A stretch of 64,000 bases of DNA from Amaurobius ferox (lineage: Eukaryota > Arthropoda > Arachnida > Araneae > Amaurobiidae): positions 103,290,382 through 103,354,381 of the forward strand of contig OX578152.1 in NCBI GenBank assembly GCA_951213105.1, read 5' to 3'. Position numbers and translations under genes: made by a program. Positions 1 through 11,710 of the stretch are shown here, one piece after another. The notes under the pieces are model-generated. The model had not been told where the DNA came from, did not search any database, and saw only the letters and a list, made by a program, of their open reading frames with translations. Each line of letters starts with the position of its first letter. Position 1 is the first letter of the stretch.

Positions 1-420
1 TAGCTCAATACAAATTAGAACTGAAACAATAAGAAATAATTCTATATATTCAAAATTATTTTACATTTCAATTTATTTTTATCTCCCTATATTCCGAACT
101 CTATTCTACAAGTACTGAAAAAATACTGATTAATTATACTGATAACCAAGAAATCTTAATTTAAAGATAATCAAAAATACATATACTCAAATTGTGCATC
201 CCTTTACTGTGACAAATGGAATCAAAGGGCGCTTTACTAACACTAGCGACAACTAGATACAATCCTCAAATCTTTATGGTATTTTTAAGCGTTTCATCCA
301 TAGGAACTTCTCTCTAACTCCATGAGTTAAATATTTTTATTGTACTGATTACTTGCACCTTGTTCTCTCCAGACCTGGCAAGTCTACTTTCCGACTGCAG
401 AGCAAATCTCGGTTATCGAT
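1..420. repeat. Dispersed repeat D, fragment
   Basis: Bases 1-105 resemble 46745-46805 and 4195-4265 (shared CTGAAACAATAA and ATTTTACNTTTCAATTT). Bases 205-320 resemble 47885-48005 (GG-CTTTACTAAC then a CATAGG-ACTTC stretch). The pieces are in the same order as in the long D region at 44.6-48.5 kb, so this is a decayed copy of that repeat. No coding potential seen. Confidence 0.5.
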
Positions 421-1211
421 AAAACCATGTACATATGCATACAAGCATATATGTATCCATATGTAAGTATGTATATATGACATATTCTTCATAGAGTGCT
501 CGTTAGAAAATTTTGAAGTCTGTCAGTGATTGCGGGAGGTAAAAGGTTGCTCTTCTCTGCTCTACACGTTTCAACTTATCAATTACTTTGTATTCTGTTC
601 CACTACCACGTAAGAGTAATCCTCGGAAGGTTTTCGAAGTCGTTAAATTATCGAAATGTGTTTGGTCCAGATTATACATGTATGCATATTGGTCATATAA
701 ACTCCTTAACTACCTTTTGCTTAAGAAAACTTATTAACTTATCTATATCATGCAGCTAAATATGACTAAGATATAAATTTACAGTTCAAACTGCAGAAGG
801 TTGAAACTTTACGCGTTGGATTGATTGTAAGTAGTGAAAAAAAAAACAATTTTTATTTTCTTATTTTTCCGAAAATTTATGAATCGCAAAAATTTTTTTT
901 TGTACCAACGTTCTTTCAGCTGTAACTCCAGAACGGCTGTACACACTTTACTCGTTTATATAAACGAGTTTATATAAACGAGTCACTCAAAATGCCGCTT
1001 AGATATTTAATAACTAAAATATATGTTTCCACCGTTCCTTTTGATCGGGTCAAAGTCGTTTTAGTTGTATAACTTCCACAATTTTTTCCCGGGCAAATTT
1101 GCATATTAAGGAACATGGTTTTGTTCTAAAAGATATTCAAAATAATAAGGAATAATTTGCTAATTGAAACTTTCGGTATAGAGGTCCCTTAAAGTTAATT
1201 TTTGTACTTTT
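421..1211. other. AT-rich spacer, no gene seen
   Basis: AT-rich sequence without a convincing reading frame. It contains a short self-complementary direct repeat at about 946-983, where TATATAAACGAGT is repeated and forms the palindrome ACTCGTTTATATAAACGAGT. Confidence 0.5.
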
Positions 1212-2127
1212 CACTTTCCTTATATACATAATGTATAAGGAAAGTATTGTGACGGGGTCGAAAATTCGAATTCGAGTTTTCGACGGGAGAGCACGTTTCA
1301 AGCATCCTTGATCACGAATCGAACATTTTTGAGGTGATGTCTGTGTGTGTGTGTGTGTCAGTGAGTATGTGGAGACGATATCTCACGAACGAATGGAGCG
1401 ATTCGAATTAAACTTGGGACAAAAATCACAATCCATGAATACTGGAAGCCTGTTGTTTTTAAACGCAATCGATTGATCAGAACCCACCTAAATATTCGAG
1501 TGAAATTTTGAAAAAATCATCAAAAAATCAAAACCTTTAATAAAGTTACGCAAATAGACATTTTTATGGGATTTTTCCTTAGAAAACGATTAACATAAAC
1601 TTTAGAACGCTAGCATGCACCGTTCTTGAGATATTGCACATTTTTCAAATAAATTTTTCAAAAAATCCCATAAATTAAAAAAATATATATTAACTTTTGA
1701 GAAACATGTTCACTTTTCATATGTAATATTATGCGATAAATTTGGTGATATCATTGTCGTGGATCAAGCTCGTTCCATTCATGAGAAAAAATACTTTGAG
1801 TAATACTTTTTTAACTGAACGCCAATAGTCATTTATCTGTTATAAGAATAACTTATTTCTCCGCCCATACCGATTGGCGAGATTTTAGCGACGAATTTGG
1901 CGGAATGTAGCCAACTTGGCGACTTTTTAAAATGTTACCGAATTAACGAAAATCTCGTCAAATGGATAAAAATGACGCTAAATCAATGAAAATGACGACT
2001 CATTGACGAAAATTCAGTATCTTGGAAAGAATATATGCTATAAGAATCTCATACATTATTTTTTGACTGTAAAAGTAGTAAATTCATTGCATTATATAAG
2101 GAAAGTCATGTGCTGCCCGCATCAGAT
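1212..2127 (+). mobile_element. Rep-A copy 1 (non-autonomous, Helentron-like candidate)
   Basis: Begins with the palindromic hairpin ACTTTCCTTATATA...TATAAGGAAAGT, followed by a conserved GACGGGGTCGAAAATTCGAA block, a (GT)n run near 1340, the module GGAGCGATTCGAATTAAACTTGGGAC, a TTGGCGAC/GTCGCC block near 1880-1930, and ends TATATAAGGAAAGTCATGTG then GCCCGCATCAGATTTT. No protein. The end hairpin, subterminal inverted repeat and central microsatellite match the known plan of DINE-1/mini-me (Helentron-associated) elements; that assignment is inference. Six long copies exist in the window. Confidence 0.75.
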
Positions 2128-3094
2128 TTTTTTTAACTAAATCGTATCACGTGACCCAACCAGTCGGTAGTCTGAAAGTCTACATTGTTTGAAGCATTTC
2201 TTAAATTGGAACTATAGATCTGCAGCCAGTCGATCAAGAAATATTTATCCCTGCAATTATTTTTCAAACACCGTATACAACTAACACGGATTCTGATCAT
2301 AACACCTGTACTCCTTAAGAGCAAAAGCAGAATAAAACATACTGACAAAAGTAAAACAATTTTTTTTTCAAAATTTCTATTTCAGACGCTTGTCCATACA
2401 ATATTTTCCATTAATATTAATATCACGGAATTCGGATTGCAGATAACATTAATTATGGAACATTTCAATGCGAGAAATCCCAGGTACGTTTCAAATGGAT
2501 ATCAATCAATACTGCGTTGTAAAACACCTGTCAGAACATTCTGCTGAATTCAATTAAATGGAACCGGCTGGAACATTCATTGTAAATTCTTCTGAAATCG
2601 ATATTCATCTTTAAATCAAACTAATTAAATATAGTTTTCCCTCTCGTTTGTGCGGAGACAAACTAAATGTCGATGCTGTTCTGAAGTCACGCCAATCTAA
2701 TCTTCGCCAAGTTTTTGAAGTCGCCAAATTTTTGGAATGTGATTTAAAGATTGTGCCTTCTTTCCATCATAATGGAATGAAATAATCTTTGGTGTGCCAC
2801 CAATTAGCATCCTGCTAACTCTGCTAAACTCGCTAACTGTTATTTTAAATGCTTTTCTACGTGTGAGTAAATGCGATAGGTGAGTAAATGTGAGTAAATG
2901 CTTCTAACATGTGAGTAAATGCAATCAAATCCAATTTATTGAAATAGTACCGGGGAATAAAAATTGGGCTTTGTAAGAGATCGCCGCCTCTTAATACTTT
3001 TCCAACCATAAGCAGTGCATGTAAAGGTAAAGTATTATGATGGAGACAATAAACCAACTGATTTTGATAGATCATCTGTTTTCTTTTATGGGTG
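2128..3094. other. Unassigned spacer with short repeats
   Basis: No gene seen. Near 2690-2740 there are degenerate CGCCAAG and GTCGCCAAATTT motifs like those inside Rep-A. At 2862-2925 the word GTGAGTAAATG occurs four times with variable spacing. Confidence 0.45.
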
Positions 3095-3990
3095 ATGTTG
3101 TTGTTGTTACAAATCCCCTAAGACCAGCAGACCTAGATCAGGTCCATGACATTATGCACCCTAAAGAAATCCAGCACCAACAACGGACTGGCAGCAAGAT
3201 CCCGCGTGGAGATCCAGACCCAGGCACGCAAGAATATGAACAGGGGAGGCCTGCGCAGGAAAACACTTGGTTCAGACCTCAAAACACTTAGAGCCCTCAG
3301 TATATTTCTTAGATCTGAGATGCCCACTGAGGAAGCGAGTAAGAGTAGTTTGATCCTGCCTATTGCAACCAAGTGCCATAGAACCGCCCGGTCGGTTCCC
3401 CTGATACCAGTGGTGCACTGGTCGAACGAGCCAGGTATCTTTGTTTTTGCATTTTGTCCTGGAGAAAAGTTCCATATAGGTGAGAGGCGCAGACGGCACG
3501 GAGGCAACACAAGCGCTCGCCTTGGCCAGGGTGTCCGTGATCTCATTTTCCTCGAGGTCAACTTGAGAAGGAATCCATTATAGGTGAATCCGATGAGACA
3601 AGGAAAGTCGTTTCAACTTTTTAAGGATAGTCACTCCTATATTATCCCTCACACTATGGCAATTGGTCAAGTGTTGGACAGAACTCCTGCTATCAGACAG
3701 GATCCAGATTTCATTTGTCTGAGTAAATGACACAAGCGAACCAAGACCTTCAAGACTTATTCATGGAAATGGGAAAAAAGCAGCTTCTGTGGTCGAAGAC
3801 TGGAGCACCAAAGGTAGAAGGCTGACTCAGCTCCAAAGCCTACAGACCTTAGCTGGGCATAATGGGATGGCTTTCACGCCTACGATGGCCCTACCAAGAG
3901 TAAACTCCCGACGTGCTTCACCCATTCCGCCCAGGGACACCCCCTCACCACGATGAGGTGGCCTGCAGATCTTGAGGGGGTTTGTGGCTG
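3095..3990 (-). pseudogene. Non-LTR retrotransposon (LINE) 3' fragment with RNase H, dead
   Basis: Read on the minus strand. An RNase H domain is visible: I-W-I-L-S-D-S-R-S-S at about 3680-3709 (catalytic Asp in SDS) and W-I-P-S-Q-V-D-L then N-E-I-T-D-T-L-A-K-A at about 3515-3577 (second catalytic Asp in the TDTLAK motif). A TAA at 3578-3580 interrupts the frame just before WIPS. Downstream come W-Y-Q-G and D-Q-T-T-L-T-R-F-L-S-G-H-L-R, then a frameshift, and a C-terminus ending V-M-D-L-I. The 3' end carries a (GTT)n run at 3095-3108, i.e. an (AAC)n tail. RNase H behind the RT is typical of I/R1/LOA-type LINEs. GC content is clearly higher than the surroundings. Confidence 0.8.
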
Positions 3991-3999
3991 ATATATAAG

Positions 4000-4268
4000 G
4001 TGAATCATGGAGGTAAAAGTAAGGAGTTAAATCTTCATATTAAGAAAACGTCAATATCGTTTTAGACAATCATTCAGGTGGCGCTAGGGTAAGATAAGTA
4101 TTCCTGCATTGTATGTATTTCTAAGGCGAAATGCCTAAAATATTTATTAAAACTGTCAATTTTGTAAAAATAAATTATTAATGCAATATATATAGGAGCT
4201 GAAACAATAAAGAATATTCCTACTTATCGAAAATTATTTTACCTTTCAATTTGTTTCCAACTCCTTAT
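4000..4268 (+). repeat. Dispersed repeat D, fragment
   Basis: Matches the end of the 366-bp tandem array at 45990-46200: ATCATGGAGGTAAAAG, GACAATCATTC, GTAAGATAAGTA and TGCATTGTATG occur in the same order. It abuts the LINE fossil on the left and Rep-B copy 1 on the right. Confidence 0.55.
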
Positions 4269-4908
4269 ATGTGGACAAGAAATGACTTTCGCTACAGACT
4301 CAAATTCATTTTCTTCTTATTTGTATAATTATTCATTAAATTGAGTTTGATTACATAAATTAACGCACATAATTATTTGAAATTACAATTAATTCGGAAT
4401 TTTTAATTCAATTTTCGTTTTCAGTGGGTAACGGAACGTATTTTCAAAAGCAGTGTAGGTATGCTTAAAAACTAAAATATCTCGGGAACGGCAAGACCTA
4501 GAATAATGGAGTTGGTCACATTCTGTTCATCATCAAAAATTACGTATAAAACAAGCATTTAGTCGATCCATTTGAGCATACTTTGATTTAATTTTAGTTT
4601 TTGACATTTTTTGCGGACCATTTCGCAAAAAAAAGCAAGTTTTTTTTCCATAATCAGCACCAGGGTAACCCACAAATGACCTATAAAATTTTATGAAATT
4701 TGGTATGTTTTTGAGTTATAGTGGATGCATACATTGCACACATACACACACACACATAAACAGCCACGGAGACAGACGTTACGCTAAAAATAGATTTTTC
4801 ATGTTCTAGAGGCTCGAAACGTATAGATCGGTCGAAAACTCAAATTGCGATTTTCGACGATTCCAATACTTTCCCTGTATCTTACAGTGTATTAAAGGAA
4901 AAGTAAAA
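4269..4908 (-). mobile_element. Rep-B copy 1
   Basis: Minus-oriented Rep-B. It starts with a decayed far end (GTGGACAAGAAATGACTTTC), carries the internal CTCGGGAACGGCAAGACCTAG block, a (CA)n run near 4735-4760, AGACGTTACGCTAAAAATAG, and ends in the decayed hairpin ACTTTCCCTGTATC...AAAGGAAAAGT. It lacks some internal sequence relative to the longest copies. Confidence 0.7.
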
Positions 4909-6429
4909 AAATGCATTTTTATTTTACATTTTTACTTAAATATTGTTGTTACCACGAATCAGTAAACTACACTTTAAATGCCATAGTTTGAGAAAGTAAA
5001 AAAAAAGAAAATTCTTCTTTACTAATGAAGAATAATACTAATAACGCTTTTCAAATAAAGGTTATTGACATATTATTCCTATACGGCGAATTTAGAAGTA
5101 ACGCTATGAAATCTGCATAGAATGCTGTGGAATCCGCATACCTTACTATTTCCTATTGCTTCGCATTTACCCATACTGTTGGCGAACATACAGCATGAAG
5201 TTCTTACCGACATACAAGCATATATTGTGGCAGACGATGAACATATTGAACAGACTCTAATGTAAAGTGTAGGTTATGTAAATAGCGCTTTTGCATGAAG
5301 TGAATTTATATTTTCTATTAATTCAATGGTGATCTACAACATTCTAATTGACTTTATCTCTCATAGTTTGCGATGGGGGTGCTAAATTCTGCCTCTGGGG
5401 GTTCTGCTGTCAGTGTCTCATCTGGTAGCGTATGACTTTACATACCAATACCTCACTTCCATAGCTGCCATCGTTCAAAACTTATTTGACCTACTTACTT
5501 TACAGCTCTCCCTGTATCCATGTATTATAAAAAAATAAAAGTATTTCAATAGGTAGAATGAATGATCATGATTAATATTTCTATTCAAAGTTACTATTTT
5601 AAGTACTTTACCAAAGATATGCATTCATCACTGTTATATAATAAAAGCCCTTTTCTCCATATGTCTGTTTGCAACGCTTGGTGAAAAATTTCATGACATG
5701 TTGGGGACCTTGGCGAAAAGTTGGAGAGCTCTGTGACAATTTTAGTGACATATCATCAACTTAGTGACTTTTTGAAAATGCCACTACATTAACGAAAATG
5801 ACGCTAAATTAACGAAAATGACTCCAAACTGATGAAAATACAAGATATCCTTTGATTAGAAACGCCCTTCAAATTTTAACACTACTTTATGAATAGACGG
5901 CTAAACGTACAGTTCTGAAATTTTGCATATATACTAATATGAATCCATAGAAGCGGAAGATGGATTTATAACTTTGATTTAATCCTTAGTTAATTTAATA
6001 ATAATTAATAAAATTTACCATTGCCAATATAGGCAAAGCTTTAATTAGTAAAAGTCGCCAAGTTGACGATCTAGAGCAATTTTTATCGCCGAGTATGAAA
6101 AATAAGCAGGAAGAAGGGTTTTCGTTTCATATAGTGTATGCGATTTTCTATCGAATGTAATTTCAAAATGTATTTATATCCAAACCTATTCTAAACAAGT
6201 TTTATTTTATACATAGCTTCAAACCATTAATTACCTCTGAACTCCCAGATTAATGATTATTTAAACCATCGAATAAATCTCATGAATATCCCTTTAGATT
6301 AATAGCACTCGAGAATAACATAATCTCCTTTTATTCCCAATCTAATATTCCATATCCGTTTTTCTTTGTCAATGATACGGGGACAACTGCGCCAATATAA
6401 TCCTCTGTCAATGCTTCTGGTGTCGCCAA
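4909..6429. other. AT-rich spacer with a decayed Rep-A segment
   Basis: No gene seen. The stretch 5640-5870 resembles the far third of Rep-A in plus orientation: CTTGGCGAAAAG, CAACTTAGTGACTTTTTGAAAATG, then repeated AACGAAAATGACGCTAAAT. The rest is unassigned. Confidence 0.5.
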
Positions 6430-6625
6430 AATATAGGAATATGTTTACTCTGAGCCGAAACCCTCCGCCCCCCCCCTCACTCTTTTGAAGCAGGATAGAA
6501 TTAATTAAATTTTCATCATGAGAGGTCTGTGCAAAATCCCGTTAACAAATATCTCCATCTATGGATATCTATGATGGGTGATGATTACCCATCCAACCAG
6601 CTTGGGAATATGTGTTAATTAGTTA
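6430..6625 (+). repeat. Dispersed repeat F, copy 1
   Basis: Shares ATTAATTAAATTTTC, a GAGAGGTCTGTGCAAAATCC-like stretch and flanking GAAAC/CCC blocks with 11020-11190 and 13610-13740, in the same orientation. Family unknown. Confidence 0.45.
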
Positions 6626-6698
6626 AAATGTAAAATCTTGGTTTAAAACACGACATAGATAGTATTAGTATGTCATATAACAAACAAGTAACTCATAT

Positions 6699-6775
6699 AT
6701 AGGATGATTAAAAAAAGATGGTCCAGACTTTACGAGGTGGTAGTATACACCAAACCAAGCATTTTTCGTCATAGT
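6699..6775 (+). repeat. Terminal inverted repeat arm of the GGTGATTCATA-type DNA transposon
   Basis: AGGATGATTAAAAAAAGATG followed by GACTTTACGAGGTGG, TAGTATACACCAAACCAAGC and GTCATAGTT matches the left arm of the 12387-13222 element over about 75 bases. The matching right arm was not found nearby, so this is probably a solitary or broken end. Confidence 0.6.
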
Positions 6776-7309
6776 TATTTCCTGCAAACATGTAGACTCC
6801 CACGTGGTGGCTGTACCTGTGAGTTAATATTTCTGTTTTTTATATTTCTGGTTTATAATTCACTTGGTTTTTATTATTTGTCCTTCCATTAGCCAGTAGA
6901 CAGTTCCAATGGTGTCCATAGGTAAATACTATGACCATTGTCAGAAACTGGCTATTCTATCGGTTTTAATTCGAATTGTATGGCTGTCCTGGCAAGAAGG
7001 CAATTTCGAACTATCCATCGTTTTTTGTGTAGTTTCAGTTGATTGTTCTCCATGTCTTGATCTTTAATCTTGAACTATTTATTATTACCTTTTCTCATTT
7101 TTGCCGTGTTTGCTTTTTTATTTTATATATATTTATATATATATGCCTTTTTAATTATGATTTTTGTATACTTATCGCGCACATTAAAGTTTAACTGCCC
7201 GTAAAAGTACCAGAATGAGACTTTAAATGAAAATAAAGTATTACAGAGATTAATTGATATGTTACCTTTTATTTTTAGCAGACAAACTTTAGGTGTTGGA
7301 ATAAATGTT

Positions 7310-7690
7310 GGAAATGACGTTCCGTTTCGCGAATGCAAAAGCGTGTTCGTTTTACTAAATTTCGTGAGACTCTGCGGAGTATGGCAGTATTGACGCTGAA
7401 ATGGCTTTTGTGATGTTCGTTTTCAGCTCACCAATCGTGTGTTTATTATTCACGTAAACCACATTTTTCAGATACCCCCATAGGAAGAAGTCAGGGGGTG
7501 ATAAATCTGGGGAGCCACAATCTCCAGGAAATTATGGGCTCGCCGAATAAAATCAGTTAAAAGGTGAATAGTGCTGTTCACTGTGTGACAAGTCGCACCG
7601 TCTTGCTAGAACCAGCAGTAACGTTCATTAACTTCCATCAGTGAAATGAACTTTGATGTACGCGACTTTGAACTCACCCTGTAACCGTTT
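7310..7690 (-). pseudogene. DNA-transposon transposase fossil (C-terminal part)
   Basis: On the minus strand the catalytic-core motif Q-D-G-A-T-C-H is readable near 7590-7610, with its preceding Gln codon turned into TAG. Then S-P-D-L-S-P-P-D-F-F-L-W-G-Y-L-K at about 7470-7530, characteristic of a Tc1/mariner-related insect and spider transposase group. A frameshift follows, and the C-terminus V-S-R-N-L-V-K-R-T-R-F resumes in another frame. A CACCCTG end motif at 7675-7681 may be the transposon terminus. Non-functional. Confidence 0.75.
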
Positions 7691-7725
7691 TGAAAATGTC
7701 TAAAGAAAAGACACAATAAAAAAAA

Positions 7726-8480
7726 ATCTGATGTGGGCAGCACATGACTTCCCCTGCAGACTTATATTCACGTTCTCTTTATTTTAATTACATTTAATTC
7801 ACTTTTAATTCAATTTTCGTTCTCATTTGATAACAGGACTTATTTTCAATGATGGCGTAGAGAAAATACGAAAAAACTAATATATCTCTAGAACGGCTAG
7901 TCCTAGTATAATGGGGTTCGTCTTATTCTTTTCTTCGTTAAAAATTACGTATTAAACAAGCATTTCATGGATATATTTGAGCATACGTAGTTTTTTATTT
8001 TAGATTTTGGCGGGCCATTTTGCAAAAAAGGCAGGTTATTTTTTTTCGAATCATACCAAAATTTAATCAGCACCAGGGTGTCCCGCAAGTAATTTACCTA
8101 CCAAATTTCGTGGAATTCGGTCCATTAGTTTTTCAACTAGAGTGGATACAAACTTTTGGGGGCCATTTCGAAAAAAATGGCGGGTGTCTTTATCCCGAAT
8201 CGTACCCAAAACTGATCAGCACCAAATTAGCCCAGAAGTGACTTATCTAACAAATTTTATGAAATTCGGTCAATTACTTTTTTAGTTAGAGTGGATACAA
8301 ATTCTGCACAGACAGACACACAGACAGACAGACACACACACACAGACGTCACGCTAAAAATAGTTTTTTCGTATTCTAGAGGTCTCGAAACGTGTAGATC
8401 CGTCGAAAACTCGAGTTGCGATTTTCGGCATGATTCCAATACTTTCCCTATACATTACCATGTATTGCAGGGAAAGTAAA
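7726..8480 (-). mobile_element. Rep-B copy 2, near full length
   Basis: Starts ATCTGATGTGGGCAGCACAT then GACTTCCCCTGCAGA (far end) and finishes with the hairpin ACTTTCCCTATACATTACCA...GCAGGGAAAGT. Internal landmarks: AGAACGGCTAGTCCTAG near 7890, two GGATACAAACTT/AGTGGATAC modules, (ACAGACAG)n near 8310-8345, and ACGTCACGCTAAAAATAG. With copy 3 it defines the family at about 760 bp. No protein encoded. Confidence 0.8.
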
Positions 8481-9365
8481 AAGGGTGTTGTTCGAGCAAA
8501 ACATTTTAGGCTCCAATAGAATAGAGTGACTGCTGATTTTTTTTCATTCATCTTTCGCTATACTCTTCTTTTTCATAGATATTTTCAAACAAGTTTGATC
8601 CAAGGTTATTTGAATTTAGTTAAAGTAGATATATAACTTTTCGAAACTGGTTATTACATTATGTTTTGTTATTAATTTTTTAATTCTTGTAGTATTTTAA
8701 ATCTGGAATCTTTTACAGTAATTTGTACCAGTTATTAAGGTTTTTGATGAAGATAGTTCATTCAGCTTCCGAAAACAGCTTGTTTCGTTGCATTACCTAT
8801 ATAATAATTATCTAACACATTTGTGACCTTCCAGGCCCTCCGAAAGTCTCTCGGAGACTTAAAGGACTTTGCGCACTTATAGTATCATACACTGAAAAGA
8901 ACCTAACGGAGCCAGGTTTGTCTTTTCCCCTCTGGGGGCAAAACCCATGGGGGAGCGATTAAAAAAATCGACCCAGGTTCTTCATAGGTCCTGGTGACCT
9001 AGAAGGCTGAGTCTTTGTACAAAATTAAAATATCGACCATGGGGCAGAACCTAAAGAAGCCAAATTTTTATTTCCTCTGGAGAAGGAAAAATTGGGGAGG
9101 GGTTCGAAAAGTCATTCCAGAACTTAAAGAAGCCGCCCCCTTCCGATGACCTAGAAGGCTGAATCTTTGCCCATGCATTTTATTGGCCATTAAACAACAC
9201 TCATCATTTCATTTAAGACAACTTTGTTTGACGCTAAACATCGTATATTGTTAAATAAAATACTCTTTTAAAAAATGCTGCAACTTTATTAAGGCTGTTA
9301 GTTTCTCTTTCAAACAAATTTATACTTGCACAATATTTAATTTCGTAATTTTGTTTCAGCATTTT
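8481..9365. repeat. Spacer with a diverged tandem dimer
   Basis: Mostly unassigned. Two diverged copies of a roughly 118-bp block lie at 8897-9015 and 9048-9165: both start AACCTAA(A/C)GRAGCCA and end TGACCTAGAAGGCTGARTCT. Slightly GC-richer than neighbouring DNA. No reading frame of note. Confidence 0.5.
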
Positions 9366-10134
9366 TACTTTCCCTGCAATACATGGTAATGTATAGGGAA
9401 AGTATTAGAATCATGTCGAAAATCGCAACTCGAGTTTTCGAAGGATCTACACGTTTCAAGACCTCTAGAATACAAAAAAACCATTTTTAGCGTGACGTCT
9501 GTGTGTGTGTCTGTCTGTCAGTGTGTCTGTCTGTCTGTCTGTGCAGATTTTGTATCCACTATAACTAAAAAACTAATGGACCGAATTTCACAAAATTTGG
9601 TACGTAAGTCACTTGTGGACGAATCTGGTGCTGATTAGTTTTGGGTATGATTCGGGATAAAAGAACCCGCATATTTTTGCGAAATGTCCCGCAAAAGCTT
9701 GTATCTACTCTAACTAAAAAATTAATATACCGAATTTCACAAAATTCGACAGATGAGTCATTTGTGGGTCACCCTGGTGGTGATTAGATTTTGGTATGAT
9801 TCGGAAAAAAATAACCTGCATTTTTTTGCAAAATGGCCCGCAAAAATCGCCCAAATTTAAACTAAAGAACTAGGTATGCTCAAATATATCCGTTAAATGC
9901 TTGTTTAATACGTAATTTTTAGCGAAGAAAAGAATAAGACCAACCCCATTACATTGGGACAAGCCGTTCTCGAGATATTTTAGTTTTTCGTATTTTCTCT
10001 ACGCCACCTTTGAAATTAAGTCCGGTTACCGAATGAGAACGAAAATTGAATTAAAATTGAAATAAATTTAATTAAAATAAAGAGAACGTGGATATAAGTC
10101 TGCAGGGAAAGTCACGTGCTGCCCACATCAGATT
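9366..10134 (+). mobile_element. Rep-B copy 3, reference copy
   Basis: Plus-oriented, 769 bp. It begins with hairpin ACTTTCCCTGCAATACATGG...TATAGGGAAAGT and ends GTCTGCAGGGAAAGTCACGT plus GCCCACATCAGATTTTTT. The 12-mer ACTTTCCCTGCA at the start is the exact reverse complement of TGCAGGGAAAGT near the end. (GTCT)n lies near 9500-9541, followed by AATGGACCGAATTTCACAAA. Confidence 0.85.
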
Positions 10135-11415
10135 TTTTCGGTATTAATTAACAAATATTTTTTCAGTGATATTTTATTATTATTACAGTGGTATTTTTGT
10201 TTTAGTTAATGGCGTTTCTCATATATCTTCAGAAACAATTGTTTTCTTATTTATTTTATCATGAGCCGCAAAGTTTTGTAATTTTTTCTATGAGAAAGTG
10301 TTTTGAAGCTTTCTGTTGTTCTTCATTTCTCCTACATTGTTCTCTCTTTTCTAATTTTCGTTTAGCAGGCTAACCCCTCCTTTGGCGCATGATTTATTGA
10401 CGTGAGAAAAGGCTGAAAAGGATTTATATTTATATTTCTTCCTTTTATGTTTATTCCTTTGAGGTTATTGTATTGTTGTTGTACGACCTAGACAGTATAA
10501 CCTACCGAGATTATTATGCGTCGTTTTAACTTATTTTCCGGCGTTTTATTGAGACTCATTTAATTTGGTTTGGAATTGTTTCGTCTGTTTGGCAGTAGCG
10601 TTGCCAAGAAAATTTGGTGGGGGAAGAGAGGGAAGTATATAAAATAGCTTGTTTCCCATTTCTCCAAATATCATTTTTACGAACTTCAATGGATTCCGAC
10701 TGGTTCCTGGGGTATGGTCCCCACCTCCACCACCCTTTGTGACTCCTGCTTTTTGAGGCTCTTCTGTTGCGTTTTGTCTGTTGGTTTTATATTTCGGATT
10801 CGCTGGGCTGTTCTTCGTTCTGATTTCTAATTGGCTCTGTCAGGTGGACTCTTAATCCAAGACTTGGTTATATGTATCCCTCTGTTTTTTCTACTTGGAC
10901 CCAAATCGGCATTTTAATTTCGGGTTTGTTGATTTGCTTAATACCTTGAAGCAGCTGTATGTTGCATTTTTATTCTAATTTTGCTTTAATACGTTAAGTC
11001 TTCCGTATCGGACTGTGTTTACCCTGAAACGAAAACTCCGCTCCCGTTTCTAAACACGACGGAGTTAATTAAATTTTCGTTTTGACAGTTTTGTGAAAAA
11101 TCTCTTTGACAGATATCCCTGTGTTGGGCAAGCTCTAATTCCCCCATTAAGTACACTTGAGGGATATGTTAATTAACTCAACGTATCCCAAAATGGTTAT
11201 TTCACGCCCTTGCTTCTGAAATGTCACAACTTAAAAAATTCAATTTGCTGTAGAATAAACATAACTATATTGACAGTCGATTGTAATTTTGTCAAATGTT
11301 AAGTTTCTCAAATTTAATTAAAGTTATCGATCAGTATGTTTGCAACAACAAGAAACTGTTGGATGTATTAACAAATTCTCATTTCGGACAACTTTATATT
11401 ATAAACTTTACAAAT
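10135..11415. other. T-rich spacer with repeat F copy 2
   Basis: No gene seen. 11020-11190 is a copy of dispersed repeat F (GGAGTTAATTAAATTTTCGT, then GTTTTGTGAAAAATC). The 10300-11000 part is T-rich and unassigned. Confidence 0.45.
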
Positions 11416-11710
11416 AACACAACTTATTATATTCTCAGGATGCAAGAATCAGTTCACATTTCTGGATAACTAACACGTTTATTTGCAAGCACGACGTAAG
11501 CAGGAACAATAGACCGAAATCAACTGCTCTAACTGAGCAATGTCTCCTTTTATATACTCTTAGTAGAAACTTCCAGACGGGGGCTCGTATCTCGTAGAAT
11601 ATCTTTATTTCGAGAGAGTTCTCGAATACTCGAAAAGTCACCAAAAGTCGCAAATTGGCGATAAATCAGCAAATATGGCAATACCTAATTCGTTAAACAA
11701 CTTTAAAGTA
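11416..11710 (-). mobile_element. Solo-LTR-like block K, copy 1
   Basis: Minus strand reads TATATAA (11549-11560 region), then a CTCAGTTAG initiator-like site, TTGTTCCTGCTTACG, AAATAAACGTGTTAGTTATC (poly-A signal AATAAA) and CATCCTGAGAA. The same ordered elements occur on the plus strand at 52205-52590, and a weaker relative at 32075-32345. A TATA box, initiator and AATAAA in this order is the layout of an LTR. The exact ends and target duplications were not resolved. Confidence 0.55.

Noticed and set aside
3146..3583. 145-residue plus-strand open frame
   Set aside because: Antisense to the minus-strand LINE RNase H and C-terminal region, which carries the recognisable motifs.
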